Source of the DNA: Lasioglossum baleicum
Lineage: Eukaryota > Arthropoda > Insecta > Hymenoptera > Halictidae
Length of the DNA stretch: 64,000 nucleotides
Assembly (NCBI RefSeq): GCF_051020765.1
Contig: NC_134940.1
Location: 15,575,712-15,639,711, forward strand
Direction of reading: 5' to 3'
Position numbers and translations under genes: made by a program
The notes under the pieces: model-generated
What the model saw: only the letters and a program-made list of their open reading frames with translations
Databases searched by the model: none
What the model was told of the DNA's origin: nothing
Shown here: positions 36,683-50,000 of the stretch, in pieces
How positions within the stretch are numbered: position 1 is the stretch's first letter
How the letters are laid out: each line of letters opens with the position of its first letter

Positions 36683-36884
36683 TAGACTGCGGATGTTCAT
36701 GCAATTTCCAATTTTTGTAGACAAATTTTAAGAAAGCGGTACCAAATAAAATCCTATTTTCATTAGTAATAACATTTGTAGGTCCAAAATAAATGAGAAT
36801 CGTACTAAATTACGTCGAATTTGATACTCCAGCATTTCTTTTTAAATTTTCATACTTCATAAATGCATAAAGATCCGCAGTCGA
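36683..36884. mobile_element. TAGACTGCGG MITE between myosin and TAF6L
   Basis: TAGACTGCGGATGTTCATGC at the left and ATGCATAAAGATCCGCAGTC at the right, 202 bp. It is the only notable feature of the 36302-36930 gap between the convergent genes. Confidence 0.85.
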
Positions 36885-36930
36885 GTGATGAGACACTTAA
36901 AACATGCCGAATATTATAAATCTTGTGAAT

Positions 36931-38974
36931 TCACCTAATTTCTCGTCTGGGGCCCCTTAAGGTAGAATCAGGAAACGCGGACTGTCGATCCCACAACATT
37001 CGGTTAGGTGGTATAGGTCTGACGTTCACGTACTTTATCTTGCTCTTAATAGTAATTGGAAGAGAGGTAGGTTTTCTAAACGCGTTCACGGTGCTTCTGT
37101 AATTGACGGGTAAGTATGGCAGTAACGCGTCTCCGTAGTGTTCCATAAGAGCTGTGATGTTCAGGGCATGAGACTGAGACTTGATCAGAGCGCAGATAGC
37201 AAGCTGAAATTGAGAAGTGTGTTGATATCGAACAATGAAATGTAATGAATAGACTGTGGATTTTATGCATTTATAACAGAAATGAGTAGGTGTAAATTAA
37301 AATAGCAAAATTATTATATTCTCCAGCTACTAAATATAATAGGAAAGGAAATAAATTTCTATTTCACTCCAGTTTGTCGCAATTCAGATAAAAAATTTTG
37401 GTTTTGCGTAAAGATCCGCAGTCTAGTAATGAAATTACAATTGAACAAGTAAACGTCGTGTACGTACAGCTATCCTTTGCCACAAGGCTGAACCGGGTGG
37501 AGCGTATTTTAAGATATTTTTGGCGGAAAGCGGCGAATCCGCTTCATGTTGAAAAAATATTAAAGGCTGAATACTTGCTAATAATTCCATTGCCATTGAC
37601 TTTTTTTTCTCTCCGTCAATGCTTTCCTTCTCTTCTTTTAATAATACGTTCTCCAATATTGGAAGATACCTTTAACAAATGTTACAGTTATATAAAAGTA
37701 TGTACCTGTTGTAATTGCAAACTATAAAGTCAATTGTGCTTACTTATCGGCAGCCGATGGCCAGCGAAGCATCAGTTTAAGCGCGCATTCCTTAAACAAC
37801 GCTTCGAGATTCAGGTTTATAAAACTTTGGCCCAAGAGTAATTCTAACAGCAGTTCAGTTAATTTGTCTACCTATAACGAACGGCATTAAAGGTCTGAGA
37901 CAATTCAGATTTTCTGCAGAATCAACCATCAGAATTCATGTGATCTTACTGCAGGGTATTACCGATGTTAAGTGATACGGGTAAACGGCTTCGCTGTTAC
38001 TTGCTATCGAGATAATCAGTTGGCATGTTCTTGTAGACACCCTCGTGTATTGCGCGTTATTCGAGATGACCATTGATCTGGTGATCGACATTAGTTTGTC
38101 TATTACACCTTCACCGCCCAGATAAGCATTGGTGGCGCAATCATTAATTAAAACCTGCAGGCAAGTATACATTTATCGAGACACTCAGATTTATACTTTC
38201 TATCGTAAACTTCAAAATAGTATACCTGAAACGTTTTCTGAGACCCGTTAAACAACGTCTTCAACGCACGCTTGGCATAATTGTTGCGAGCTTCCGTTAG
38301 TCTCATGTCGCATATTTCTGATTCTGTAAAAAAGAAGAGTAACATTATTATCAATTGTTATCCAACAGTGAAACATGCAAATATATCTCGAAGAAAATTT
38401 ACCTTGAATGAAAGGTACATTGTTTTGTATTATATTAAGAGGATCATTTATTTTTTGTACTAAATTAACAATATGGTCGTTAGGAACAAATACTCTGGCC
38501 TCTGTATGATATTCTGGCATTGACTCCGATGCCCCCATTATGGGATCTACATCGCATAGATTGGTGATCACAGCATTCACATCGTTAGACGTTAAACGTT
38601 TCCTCTTACTATGTTTTAGTCTTGTAACGCATTTCTAAAAGTACAATTACATATTTTAATTGCCTGTGTTATTAAAGTAACACTGCGATTATAGTAAATT
38701 TTTGTACATGTAGAACTTCTCTGAGACGATACGAAGCATCCTCCGCCAGTCTTTTTAATAGAGCATCGGACAGAGGATGCATTCCTAATTCTTCTCCGAT
38801 CGTAGATATCCATTCGGTACTGAGAACAGCGTATTTTCTCGAATTGTTCTCCGTTGCGTTATTACTATTGGTGTCTCCGTTATTGTTGACAAAGGAATTC
38901 ACGTATCCTGAGGTTGCTTGGTTTGTCAACATTTCTTTCATGATTTCACTCGTTCTCGTTCCAACAACAATCAA
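36931..38974 (-). CDS. TAF6L: TAF6-like protein (TAF6L), SAGA/PCAF histone-fold subunit
   Basis: Histone-fold and HEAT-repeat subunit of SAGA-type acetyltransferase complexes. Exons on the minus strand: 38974-38708, 38634-38403, 38323-38226, 38154-37963, 37871-37744 and 37203-36931. The histone fold covers about residues 51-120: LSTEWISTIGEELGM, then LAEDASYRLREVLH, then after splicing KCVTRLKHSKRKRLTSNDV. That pattern and the lack of a Pro-rich TFIID TAF6 tail favour TAF6L over TAF6. Exons 3 to 5 are amphipathic HEAT helices. The start is the first ATG of the open exon; a start at 38938 is also possible. Oddity: exon 5 ends in phase 2 (GATAA before GTAAGC) but exon 6 opens only in phase 0, so an exon is missing or lost. 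A MITE sits in that same intron. The gene is convergent with the myosin gene. Confidence 0.78.
37250..37425. mobile_element. TAGACTGCGG MITE in TAF6L intron 5
   Basis: TAGACTGTGGATTTTATGCA at the left and AAAGATCCGCAGTCTA at the right. Confidence 0.85.
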
Positions 38975-39549
38975 TTATATCATATATCCTACCCTAGATT
39001 AGAATTTAATAATCAACAAAGCGTTTTATTTTCATCTTTTACAACGTGTGAAATTCGAAAAAGATATTCTCTTCGATTTGCAATGTTTTCCAAAGCAATA
39101 TGGCTGGCAAAATAAATTAAATTCACATATTGTTATTCTACAGAACTGTACGATGTAAATACAAATTCATTCAAATCCGACAGAAAGCGGCAAATTTAAT
39201 TAAACGTTCAAGACATTAGCCGTTTAGAATTTAACTGTCAAATAGAAATTGGCAGATCGTGCTGGTATAGACGGTTCTTCTGAATACATATATAGGTATC
39301 TAAATGTAATCCTTATCAGTGACTGAAGTGAAGTGACTCGGTAGTCGGTAGAAAAGCAGTGATTATAGTTTCCCACAAAAGATGGCGAGAATAGCGAATT
39401 TCGTGGCGGGTAATTTGAATTGTTCAACTTTACTGACTGAGGCTACATAGAATCGCCGCGTATGCGCGAGAAATCTTGCACAAAATCTCACCCTTATTAG
39501 CACCGACGAGATATAAGATATATAAATTCATGATCTATTTCTTATTGTT

Positions 39550-39930
39550 AGAGCCTCCCAGAGTCCAGACCAGGGTTGTCATATATGCGAGTCTCGCTGA
39601 GTCTCGCTGACAATGAGTCTCGCCAGGCCCCTTACTCTTCCGCCCCTCGCCCAGCTTGTCTGCTGAATCCGTCCCAGTCCGTCCCGTTCGTCCCGTCCTT
39701 AGACCATATATATACCTTATTATTTATATGGTCTAAGGTCCTGTCCCACTCTTCCCACTAACACTGACGCGTACCGCTAACTTATTGTTAGCCTGCTCCA
39801 CGTGGTCAGTGTTAATGGGAAGAGTGGGGCGGAATCAGCAGACAAGCTGGGCGAGGGGCGGAAAGGTAAGGGGCCTGGCGAGAGTAGAATATGGTAAATG
39901 GTAACCCTGGTCCAGACTCCATGCTCCAGA
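39550..39930. repeat. Long imperfect foldback between TAF6L and Bax inhibitor 1
   Basis: GGCCCCTTACTCTTCCGCCC and GCTTGTCTGCTGA are inverted around 39830-39880 (TCAGCAGACAAGC, then GGGGCGG..AAGGGGCC). An inner pair ACCATATATATACC..GGTCTAAGG is near 39705-39735, and the pair CACTCTTCCCA / TGGGAAGAGTG is near 39750 and 39817. Confidence 0.75.
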
Positions 39931-39967
39931 CTCCCAGATAGAAAAGCCCATAAGATGCAATGTCAGT

Positions 39968-40049
39968 GGTTTAGCATGGAACAGAATCTATACCCATATT
40001 TATATAGCAATTAGCATGACTGGGTATAGATTCTGTTCCATGCTAAACC
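39968..40049. repeat. Perfect 29-bp inverted repeat with 24-nt loop
   Basis: GGTTTAGCATGGAACAGAAT.. at 39968-39996 is exactly inverted at 40021-40049. The spacing is like a microRNA or hairpin precursor. Confidence 0.9.
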
Positions 40050-40589
40050 TGGCAGACCAGGATATGCTCTGTCTCTGTTGGTCTCTGTCTATACTGACAA
40101 AGACGTTGGTAGAAGAGACCCTGGGCACGAGCACTCTCATTTCCTCTCTGTATATATATAGATATATTCCAAGTGATCGATGTTTCGATATCGAAAGAAA
40201 TACATATATAACAATATATAATTTGTCAAATTGTTGTTGTCTGTCTGTTTGTAACAGTTTGTAGCCCTGTAACCTGTAATTGCGACGTGAATCTCATAAG
40301 GTGTCGCTACAGTCGCGCAAAGCTGTGCTCGTTCTTTGTCTACCGCACGGAACGACCAATCTCCCGTCTTTGTAAGGCGAAAGCTGACGTTTCGTGAAAT
40401 TTTAAGGGGCGCGTCGACCAATCGGAAGTGCCGACGAAATTTACGCATAGAAATATCACTGACGTGTCCACAAAAGGGGAACTACTTCAAGGGTTCATGA
40501 TTATTCCTGTTTTATACGAGCAGATAACAACAGCGCACCACGGATCGTGTTAATCGACAGTGCCACTAACTTAATCAACCTGCGAAATT

Positions 40590-43363
40590 ATGGCGTCGGT
40601 GTTAAATACATTCGTGAATTCGTTCTCGAACAGACTGTAAGTACAATCCACCAACGATCCGAAACATTCGTTACGAGTACGTGTCTCCTGCCGAACAACA
40701 GCATCGTTGATAACGATGTCGCGCTTTTCTCGTGTTTCAACTGTAACCAGCAGCCTGCTAAAGTCGTTTCATCAAGTTTTCGAAAGTCGACGATAACGAT
40801 GATGTAACTCGTCCAGCGTTGCAGCTACGTTTCCTGTATGAAAAAAAGAATGGATAATCCGTCTAAATAGCAATTTCGCGTTCCGTTTCGAATAACATTA
40901 ATTATCGTGATATGCGTTTTTCCTTATCTGGGTTGTCAGTATGTTCCACGACCTTCGATCGTTCACATAGATTCCGGAACTTGGATCTGCTTGAGATATT
41001 TCACACGGCGAGACTTTCGTTTAACAGCACAGTCATCGTGATGTGTACCGCGAATATTCATAAAGAACATTTCATCGTTGAGGTCTCGGCACGATTTTAT
41101 TTTTCAACCGATCTTTTCCACTGTTCCACTTATTGTTCAAAAAATATATATGTATATATATATATATGTATATGTATATATTTATTTACTCTCTTGCGTG
41201 TTACAGCTAAATAAGCAGAGATACCCAGGAGGTAATGGTTGATTTATTTTCTTTACAGTGATGCACCAGTCAGACAACATCTGAAAAATGTTTATGGGTG
41301 TGTGTCCCTGGCGACAGTGTCCGCTGCCGTTGGAGCCTATGTCCACCCATACACGGAGCTCCTCCAAGCTAGCCTGCTCACTAATCTCATCGGCATAGGA
41401 TTGCTCCTGGCTCTGGTCTGTACACCAGACAATGGAAAGAACCAGAAACTGCGGCTCGGCTATCTGCTGGGAATCGCGTTCATGCTGGGGCTTGGACTGC
41501 ATCCCCTATGTCGAATGGTTATCGCCGTTGACCCAAGCATCATAGTTACCGCGCTAGTAGGTGAGTTATCAGTAGACAGCGGATTTTATGCAGAGTAGGT
41601 GCAATTGAAAACAGTAAAAACGTTAGAAGAATTTTAAAAGAGTTTCATATTAGTTTTAGCCTATTAAACATATTACAAAAGGAAATAAATTTCTATTCGA
41701 TTCGAGTATAAAATTTTTATTTTGCATAAAGATCTGCTGACTAGCTATCAGAGTAGCAATTAATCCTCTTACCACCCAACAGGTACTATATAGAATGCTT
41801 TTATTGTTACCTTTCTTCCAGAAGGACAGATTTTAAAGATTTTCAGTTTATAATATTTTATCTAAACAATGTATATTCTCAAGTATTCCATAAATGTTTT
41901 TTGTTCCTTGAAAATATGAAAGACACTTCTTTTAAAAGAAACAGAAAATTCTTTTTTTCCACCATTAACTCCTTAAGTGATCAGCAAAAATCAAGAAAGT
42001 GGTCTAAAAATTGTCAATCATTCTTCTTTTGATTATTCGTTGGATACATTGCTCTTAGGTAAAAGGAATCGATATTATTGATAAAAAATATAACTTGGAA
42101 AAATATACGAAGTTGTGTAAATTAGAATTGCAAAACAAAAGAATAATCAGCAAGAAATACTAACAATTCTAACACGATTTTTACAACTCTTATACGATCT
42201 CGGGCTTTCAATGATTGGCTCAAGGCTGAACTTCGTATCAAAGAAACAGATTTCTTTCTCCCTGCTCATAGACCTGTTCATATTTCAATATACATTTTAG
42301 TTAGCCTTATCGCTTGCGATTGTGTACGTGTAAACAAACAGTTGCTCGGCATCAATCATTACGACCAAATCACAGGCTAAGGGGTCTGCGTTACCGAGCG
42401 TTGCTTCCTGTGTATAATCACTTAACGGGTTAATTACGAGCTCTAATTTATGGAAAATAATTTTCTTTTTTTTTTGCTTATGTAAAATTACATACATTTT
42501 ACTATATAACAAGAAAAATGAGAAAGCACAATAATGCTTAAAGGGATGGACTCGTTTCTAGGATTGCAAGGGTGCGGGATGCGCCTTGCGCCTTCTCATT
42601 TCTCGATAATGCAAAGAGGGGATTTTTCAGTAACCAAAAGCGGTAGACAAAAGATTAATCTAGGCCGCAATCGCCCTCAAAAGTCCTATTTTTATTGTCG
42701 CAGTTTTATGGAAACAGCTACGTACGCAGCTTTATTGATTGATTTTTTATCTAGCGCTCGTCACTACTGAAAAAGCCCATCTTTGCATTATCGAGAAATG
42801 AGAACGCGCATCCCGCATCCTTGCAATCCTGCAAACGAGCCCTACCCCCTTAAACAACACTGCGATCATGGGATATTTGTGAATGCTTGAAATACTAAAG
42901 GAATATTGTTTCAGGAACGACCGTCATATTCGTATCGTTCAGCATCTCTGCTCTTCTGGCTGAGAGAGGACAATGGCTGTACCTGGGCGGTATGCTACTT
43001 AGCTTGCTGAACATCATGGTCCTGTTCTCTTTCGCCAATCTCTTCCTCCGTTGGACGTTCTTCTACCAAGCTCAGTTGTATGGTGGATTATTCCTAATGT
43101 GCGGCTTTGTACTCTACGACACCCAGTCGATCATCGAGAAGTTCCACATGGGCAGCAAAGACTTCATTTTGCACTCTCTGGATCTCTTCATGGACTTCAT
43201 TGGTATTTTCCGTCATCTCCTCGTCATCCTTACGCAAAAGGTGAGCAAGTGAAAAGAGCAAAGGTGGAAAACATCATTTTTCGGTTGGGAGATTTACTAA
43301 TTATTCGAATGTCTTTTGCAGGAATTAGCAGCAAAACAACGTAAAGATAAACGTAAAGATTAA
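40590..43363 (+). CDS. TMBIM6: Bax inhibitor 1 (TMBIM6)
   Basis: ER multi-pass membrane protein that suppresses cell death and leaks calcium. Exons: 40590-40636, 41259-41560, 42915-43240 and 43322-43363, giving 238 aa (human 237). The N-terminus is MASVLNTFVNSFSNRL, followed by APVRQHLKNVYG, the conserved entry to the first membrane span. Six or seven hydrophobic helices follow, with GAYVHP, LGLHPLCRM, and the family signature QAQLYGGLFLMCGFVLYDTQ followed by IIEKFHMGSKD, HSLDLFMDF and a charged C-tail (KQRKDKRKD). All phases fit. Intron 2 (41561-42914) contains a TAGACTGCGG MITE and a complete TTAA MITE. A poly(A) signal AATAAA is at 43501. The gene is tail-to-tail with cabeza. Confidence 0.95.
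41573..41744. mobile_element. TAGACTGCGG MITE in Bax inhibitor intron 2
   Basis: TAGACAGCGGATTTTATGCA at the left and TTTGCATAAAGATCTGCTGA at the right. It starts just 13 bp after the splice donor. Confidence 0.8.
42542..42850. mobile_element. GGTAGACTC-family TTAA MITE in Bax inhibitor intron 2, complete
   Basis: TTAA at 42538-42541 and 42851-42854. Ends AGGGATGGACTCGTTTCTAG and GCAAACGAGCCCTACCCCC. Confidence 0.88.
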
Positions 43364-43500
43364 AGAGGGGTGAGAAGAAAACAAAAAAAAAAATGTAAAA
43401 TATCATACCATTCAAGTAAAATCCATGAACTAGAGGTCTTCATCTAATCTATCCATATGTAAGACATATATTTACTACGGTAAAGTGAACTTAACGTAAT

Positions 43501-43506
43501 AATAAA
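43501..43506 (+). terminator. Poly(A) signal, Bax inhibitor 1
   Basis: AATAAA lies 138 bp after the stop codon. A second CAATAAAC sits near 43688. The cabeza 3' end approaches from the other side. Confidence 0.55.
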
Positions 43507-44078
43507 GCTTATTCACTACGTCGAAAAATTTTTAGGAGGGCGTTGGTCATAAAAACGCAATTGTATTTATTTCGGATAACTTAGTTATGTCACTTCTTCT
43601 TTTTTTTCAATTATCTATTATCTACTAGATTTATATACATGTATACATACATAGATATAAATTTATTGTACTATATTTTTATCTTTCAATAAACAAAATT
43701 TCCCAGCGTTCCTAGGATTTCTTTCATTCTTGCGGAAAGCGACGCGATACGGCAAAGGACACGTGGAGCAGTTGCAGGGTCACGAACACAGAAAAAGTAG
43801 GGGGCGAAAGTCTTATTTATTAAAACGTAACTTTACACGTACGATTATATGTATCATCATTTACATGTGCATATATAAAACACAAAGTACGCGTCCACGC
43901 ATCGATCTTCATGAATATAAAAAATGTACGAGGAAACAAATCGATGAGAATGGAGTTGGTAAAACACATGACTTCTCTTGTGTTAGGGGCGATTAATGTA
44001 CATTACGTCGAAACTGTGTACAAAATGTGTACAGTATGTCGGATTTCGTGGTTTTAAACAATCACTCTTTCGATACGT

Positions 44079-47000
44079 TTAATAAGGACGTTGACGATCC
44101 CTGTCTCTGTCTCCTCGTCTGAAACATAAAACAACAATTTAGAACTCCTTGCGTTTTACCTTCTATTAATATGTATTCTATTAATATGTGCGAGTGCAGG
44201 TACTGACCCGCCACCTCCTCTCATCGGGCCTCCACGACCGCCACGTCCTCCCCTATCACCGCCACGGAATCCGCCTCTGCCACCCCTATCGCCTCCGCGA
44301 CCACCCCTGTCGCTTCTGAACCCTCCTCGACCACCTCTATCACCACCGCGATTGCCTCTTCCTCCGCCACCGCCGCTACCGCCACCACCACCGCCGCCGC
44401 CGCCGCCGCCACCTCCACCGCCACCGCCACCGCCGGCGCCTTCCGGTTTCAAACTTTTACAGAGGTTGCACTGAGCTCTCCAAGAGAAATTAGTGTTACC
44501 ACACTCGGGATTCGGGCATCTGTTCAAACACAAGAGGAACACGATGATAAGCCTTACATCTCAAGTACACCGAATACGTATTACAGTATTGTCTCGATTT
44601 ACGCGGCAAAAATGTACGCGATATGTTTGTGACAATTCGATCGCTACTATATATCACCAGAGGTACACCCTCGGAAATTTTCACATACAGTGACTCCCAC
44701 TAATATTCGGACACTCTTAAACATTCAGACACTCTTGTTTAATTGAAACAGATCTACAGGGTCATCCGTTTTTAAACGGCCAAACGTTAACCAGCTGTAG
44801 AGGACCCCAAATGGAACAACTTTTACCCGTATCACTATTTTTGTTTCAGCCTTGATTTCCAGATAATTGCAAAAAACCATCATTTTTTGAGTTTACATAA
44901 AATTAAATATCTCAGGACTCCAATGATGAATCTTGATGGTTTTTCCTTTGTTTAGTTTAAAATAAGTAGGGGCATCTTTTTTATTAAATAAACTTTTTTG
45001 TATGACCTTCGGATCATGTTTTTCGATTTTTTCCAACTTATTTCTTTTAGGCTCCACGGTGTGTCCCACGCCAAAAAAACCATGATCCGAAGGTCATACA
45101 AAAAAAGGGTAAAAGTTGTTCCATTTGGGGTCCTCTACAGCTGGTTAACGTTTGGCCGTTGCAAAACGGATGACCCTGTATAAAACGTATTTTTAAAATT
45201 TTCAATATAGGCCCACATAAAAAAGTTGTAAAATGGATATTTTAGTATTTTCTCTACAATTCCGATTAATTGCAATTTTCGAAAAAATTCCTTTTCACAT
45301 CCTGTAGTGAACTAAGTGCTCTAGCTTCCGAAAAAAGTTTGAATCGTATAGTCCAATATTAAAAAGATAATCGCGTTTTTTAGAGCGTCCGAATATTAAT
45401 GGGAGTCACTGTATATCGAAACATTGTATTTTCCTTAATATACGAAACACGTCAGGGAAGGTTTATCATGGTCGACAAAAATGTAATTCCAGCAAGATTC
45501 AGAATACTGGTGAAATGTACCTCCAGTCTGCTCCGCGGCCACCACCATCGCCGCCGCGTCTATCGTCGCCGCCTCCACGGTGATGATCATCTCTGTCACC
45601 GCCACCCCCGCGGCCGCCGAAACCACCACCTCCTCGGCCTCGACCACCGCCGCCACGGCTCCCACCGCTGCGGTTGCCTTGCCAATTACTTTTATGCTGG
45701 GCGATCTGTACTTTAATAGTACGTCCTTTGAACTCCTTCCCATCGAACCAGCTTATCGCCGAACGCGCGGCGTTTTGGTCGTCGTAAGTCACGGTGGCTT
45801 CGCCCTTTGATTTGCCCGTATTTTTGTCTTTGTACATCCAGACTTTTGGTTTACCGGTTCGTTTATCATGCTACAAAATAGAGGACGACAAACGTGTTAA
45901 GTAATCTGATGTTTTGGCTGAAACAAAATATTGTAAGAGAATGTACTCACTTTGATTATACCAATAGCTCCGAAGTGTTGGCAAATTTCTTCCTCGGAGA
46001 TAGATGGATCCATACCAGATACAAATATAGTATCTTCTTGCGTAACCATTCCATCGTTGCCGCCACCACCACGGTCACTGTAGCCCCCTGTAATATAATC
46101 AGAGTTAAGATCCGATCTGGCACCACACTCTTCGAGGTAGAAATAATACTTGCAAATCTACTTTGTCCCTAAACCTACTCGAATCTAAACTAACAAGTGG
46201 AAAACTTTTGTGTCGGGTTAAAAAATATAGCAAAATCTTTACACCCTGGGCGAGTATCGAATTTCTCTAATCATCCGTTTCCGCGATCGAAAGCTGATTT
46301 TCTTAATCGATTCGTGATTACACCTGAACATTTCGGAGTACGTTCAACCGCATGAAATATGCAAATACTTTGCACCTCTCTTTCTCTCTCTCCTCTCTCT
46401 CTCTCCTTGAGGAATGACCAGCACACTTAAAACTTCTAATCCGTTCTAACAATGAAACTAGATTCACCGAAGTTTTATTTCCGATCGTCTTCATTCCCCA
46501 GAGAAAAGAATTCCTCTTGCTATATGCACGCATATATGTATCATTATTTTTCTCGCAAATTCATGTATGTCTAGAAACATACAATGCTTGATCGTGACAC
46601 GTTTGCTGTACACCCCATGAATATTTGAATTTTGTCTGGCCTGCTTACACATACTTCTTCCAAGAATCTTTAGAGATTTGTTACGTTGTCGATTCACAAG
46701 TATTTCTGTTTTACTCATAGAACACTTGTAAACACCTTCATTGTTCAAAGTTACCGACTTTTTACGATACACACATATATGTAAATATATATATATATAT
46801 AAATATTTATATATTTATACTTTTTATTCTTTCTCTTTTGACCCGTCTATTAACGAAAGTATTAGTACTCATTGCCCTGACATTCTTAGTAGCATTATAA
46901 CGATATGTAGAGAACACAAGGTTGCAGCTTAGCATACAAAAGGGCTGCAACATTATTGTCACCCTCATCTTTTCCCTAGGAAACATACTTTTCGGGGAAG

Positions 47001-50000
47001 CCTCAACCGATTTGGGAATAGGCTATTCAGTTCACCAGCTGCCTTTTGTTAGATTTTTGTTTTCCGACACTCGTTTCAAAGCATGTTCGTCTAAGCAGCA
47101 CAAATGCTGATGAAAAAGTACACGTAACTTCGGTAGAAAGCTATTGTATAATACTCCCTGGGAGCTGTAACATTGTCAAGCGCATAGCGCGTGTTCATTT
47201 TCAACGGACGACTATATATTTATACAGGTGTAATATACATGTACTCTATAACATAATGCAATATACACTACAGAATATACGGGTGGTCCACGCAATTGTT
47301 TCAAGTCATAACTCCGTTATTATTGCATTTACGAAAAAATGCCAAAGGAGAAAAATAAATGGTTCGAAGAGCACTACATCTGTAGGCCTTAAAATTTTTT
47401 TTAGATGCAGCAGTGCATGTGCAATTAACAATTGCATAATTTCTTTAAATAGAAATGCATATTCTTTTTTACACAGATCGATTCTTCTGTTCATTCTATG
47501 TAAAAAATGATTAGGGTATCATGGCAAAAAATTATCGATCTGTGTAAAAAAGAATATGCATTTCTATTTAAAGAAATGATATGCAATTGTTAATTGCACA
47601 TGCATTGCTGCATCTAAAAAAAATTTAAAGGCCTACAGATGTAGTGCTCTTCGAACCATTTATCTTTCTCCTTTGGCATTTTTTCGTAAATGCAATAATA
47701 ACGGAGTTATGACTTGAAACAATTGCGTGGACCACCCTGTATTATAATGCAGTCCGCCTTTGAACAGAAAATTTTGCTAATCGTTGGGACGACAAAAACG
47801 TTTATCGTTTACTATGGAAAAAGCAATTGGTGATCAAAGAAAGCAGCTTTCACAATGCCGCGGGTAGAACATTATGGTAACGACTCTCCTTTTTCGTTTT
47901 CTATATGGTACATTGAACTATTTTCTGACTACACATATAATTGGTCAGAGAGAACTATATATTATATATGTATATATACCCCTAACAATGTTGCAGAGCA
48001 GCCCTTTCATATAATACAAGTAACCGAGTATTTAGATTGTAAATATTAGAGTGAAAGCTTGAATAGCACCAGACTCGTACAGACAGTCTGGTGCATTTAC
48101 CTTTGTTATAACCACCACGGCCACCGCCACTGCTAAAACACAGAAGCAGATATACCAATGAGTTGACTCATGGACAGACTGATCGATCGATCGATGCATG
48201 GCGAATCAAATGCTGCTCGCCACCTCTCTTCTTGATGCACCTACTGTCTAAATGTCTGTAGTCATATTACCTTAATACTAGGAGGATAAGAGTCACGTCT
48301 ATCGTCGTGTTAGTCGGTCCCGTCCGGCATGCACAAAATTACCTAGACATTGCAGTAGCAACGAGAAAAAACCAAGAGCATAGCAGTGCATTCCGCAAAG
48401 GTATCATTAATATCACTTTGCCCGCGACAAAATGGTCAAAACAATCCTCTGTTAAACATTATTATACGCCTATACGCATATCAGATATCTGCGTACATGT
48501 GTGCATGTATATATACACGCGCACTCGCATCTATATTGTATGTATGTGTAAGTTTATCGATAAGAGATTACCGTTAAGATATATTTTAGTGAACAGAAGA
48601 GAAGAATCGAGCAAATTATACGTTCCAAGGAAAAATAAACAAATGGTATATATTTGATATTGTGTAACAATGGAAAAATATAAGGTATAATCGGAACGTA
48701 TGAGAAAGAAACGCCTAGCTGAAAGTGTAATCGTTAAAATTTCAACATAGAAATGATATCTTCTCGAATTACACGAGTAACCGCAATCTCTTGCGAAACT
48801 TTTGAACGTCTTTTAAATTGTCTAGTCGATTTCAATAACCCTAAGATAATAATACTTGAACAACAGTGGCCCCAGTGGCAGTGTTACACTGCGTTACAGG
48901 TACGCTCGTGTTGCGAAACACCTCGATACGTACGACGTATCGTATGCTTTACTTATTATAATAAATACGAAATCGGAACGTATCACACACTATATATATA
49001 TATATATAACCATTTTTACGTCATTTGTCATATACAACCTGTTTTTACCTTTACCAGTTATACCTGTGTGTTAAACCTGTAGGCACACTTCAAACATATT
49101 AACGCCCAGAGGGCATAAAACCATTTGCAAAGAGACAAATTGTTCAATATTGTCATTAGAACTTCATTTCATACCTTGATTAATTCAATGAATGTATTAC
49201 CTTACCACCGATCATTATCGCGTCGTTAATCATAACTGAATCTCTCTCTTACGGGCCTTACAACTTTCCCTGCTTCGTCGTTTCTTTTTTTCTCTCTATC
49301 TCTCTCTCTCTCTCTCTCTCTTTTTTATGTATACAAATGTAACATAAAGAAATATACTTACTTGTATCCACCGCCGGAGCGGTCATTGTATCCCCCGCGA
49401 TCGCCATATCTACTGCCACCACCTCCTCCTTGGCCTACGTAAATATAGTTTTATTTCGTTTAGAAAATATTTTCTATTTCGCGCGATACCCCGTATATTT
49501 CTTCTCGATTACGATCGAGAATACGTTCGAAAGTCGTTTCTAGTGGTGGAGAACTATCGAGGTACTATCGATGGTTATCGATAATTCTCACTATCTAAAA
49601 CTATCGATGATTTACTTTTACTATCGATAGCTATCGGTAGCGAAATTTGAGAGTTGGTATTCGTACAGTTGTAGTCGTTTCACACGACAAATATTGTTAA
49701 AATCCGGTGAAACTAATAATGGAACTAGATACAGTAATTCTTCGATCGGAGTCCAGTGCCTACTCACTCCACTGCCGGCCAACGCTGCTCCGCGCCGTAG
49801 AACGGCGATGATTGATCTCGGCTCGGGTATATCGGTGTGAACACCACACATTGACTCGAGTGAATCGAGTTCTCAAACTTCTTAATTTTAATGATCGGTT
49901 TATGGGACTTTTACTAGCTTATTCCTGGCGTTTCTCTGATTAAAATGATACCAAACACGATATAATTTCAATGTTATTTAGTGGTTTAATCGACGGTAAA

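Noticed and set aside
45399..45716. His/Arg-rich plus-strand open frame
   Set aside because: Antisense reading of cabeza, starting in the MITE end.
45499..45810. Plus-strand open frame opposite the cabeza RGG exon (Thr/Ala-rich)
   Set aside because: Antisense of GGN repeats; the minus strand encodes the real RRM/RGG exon.
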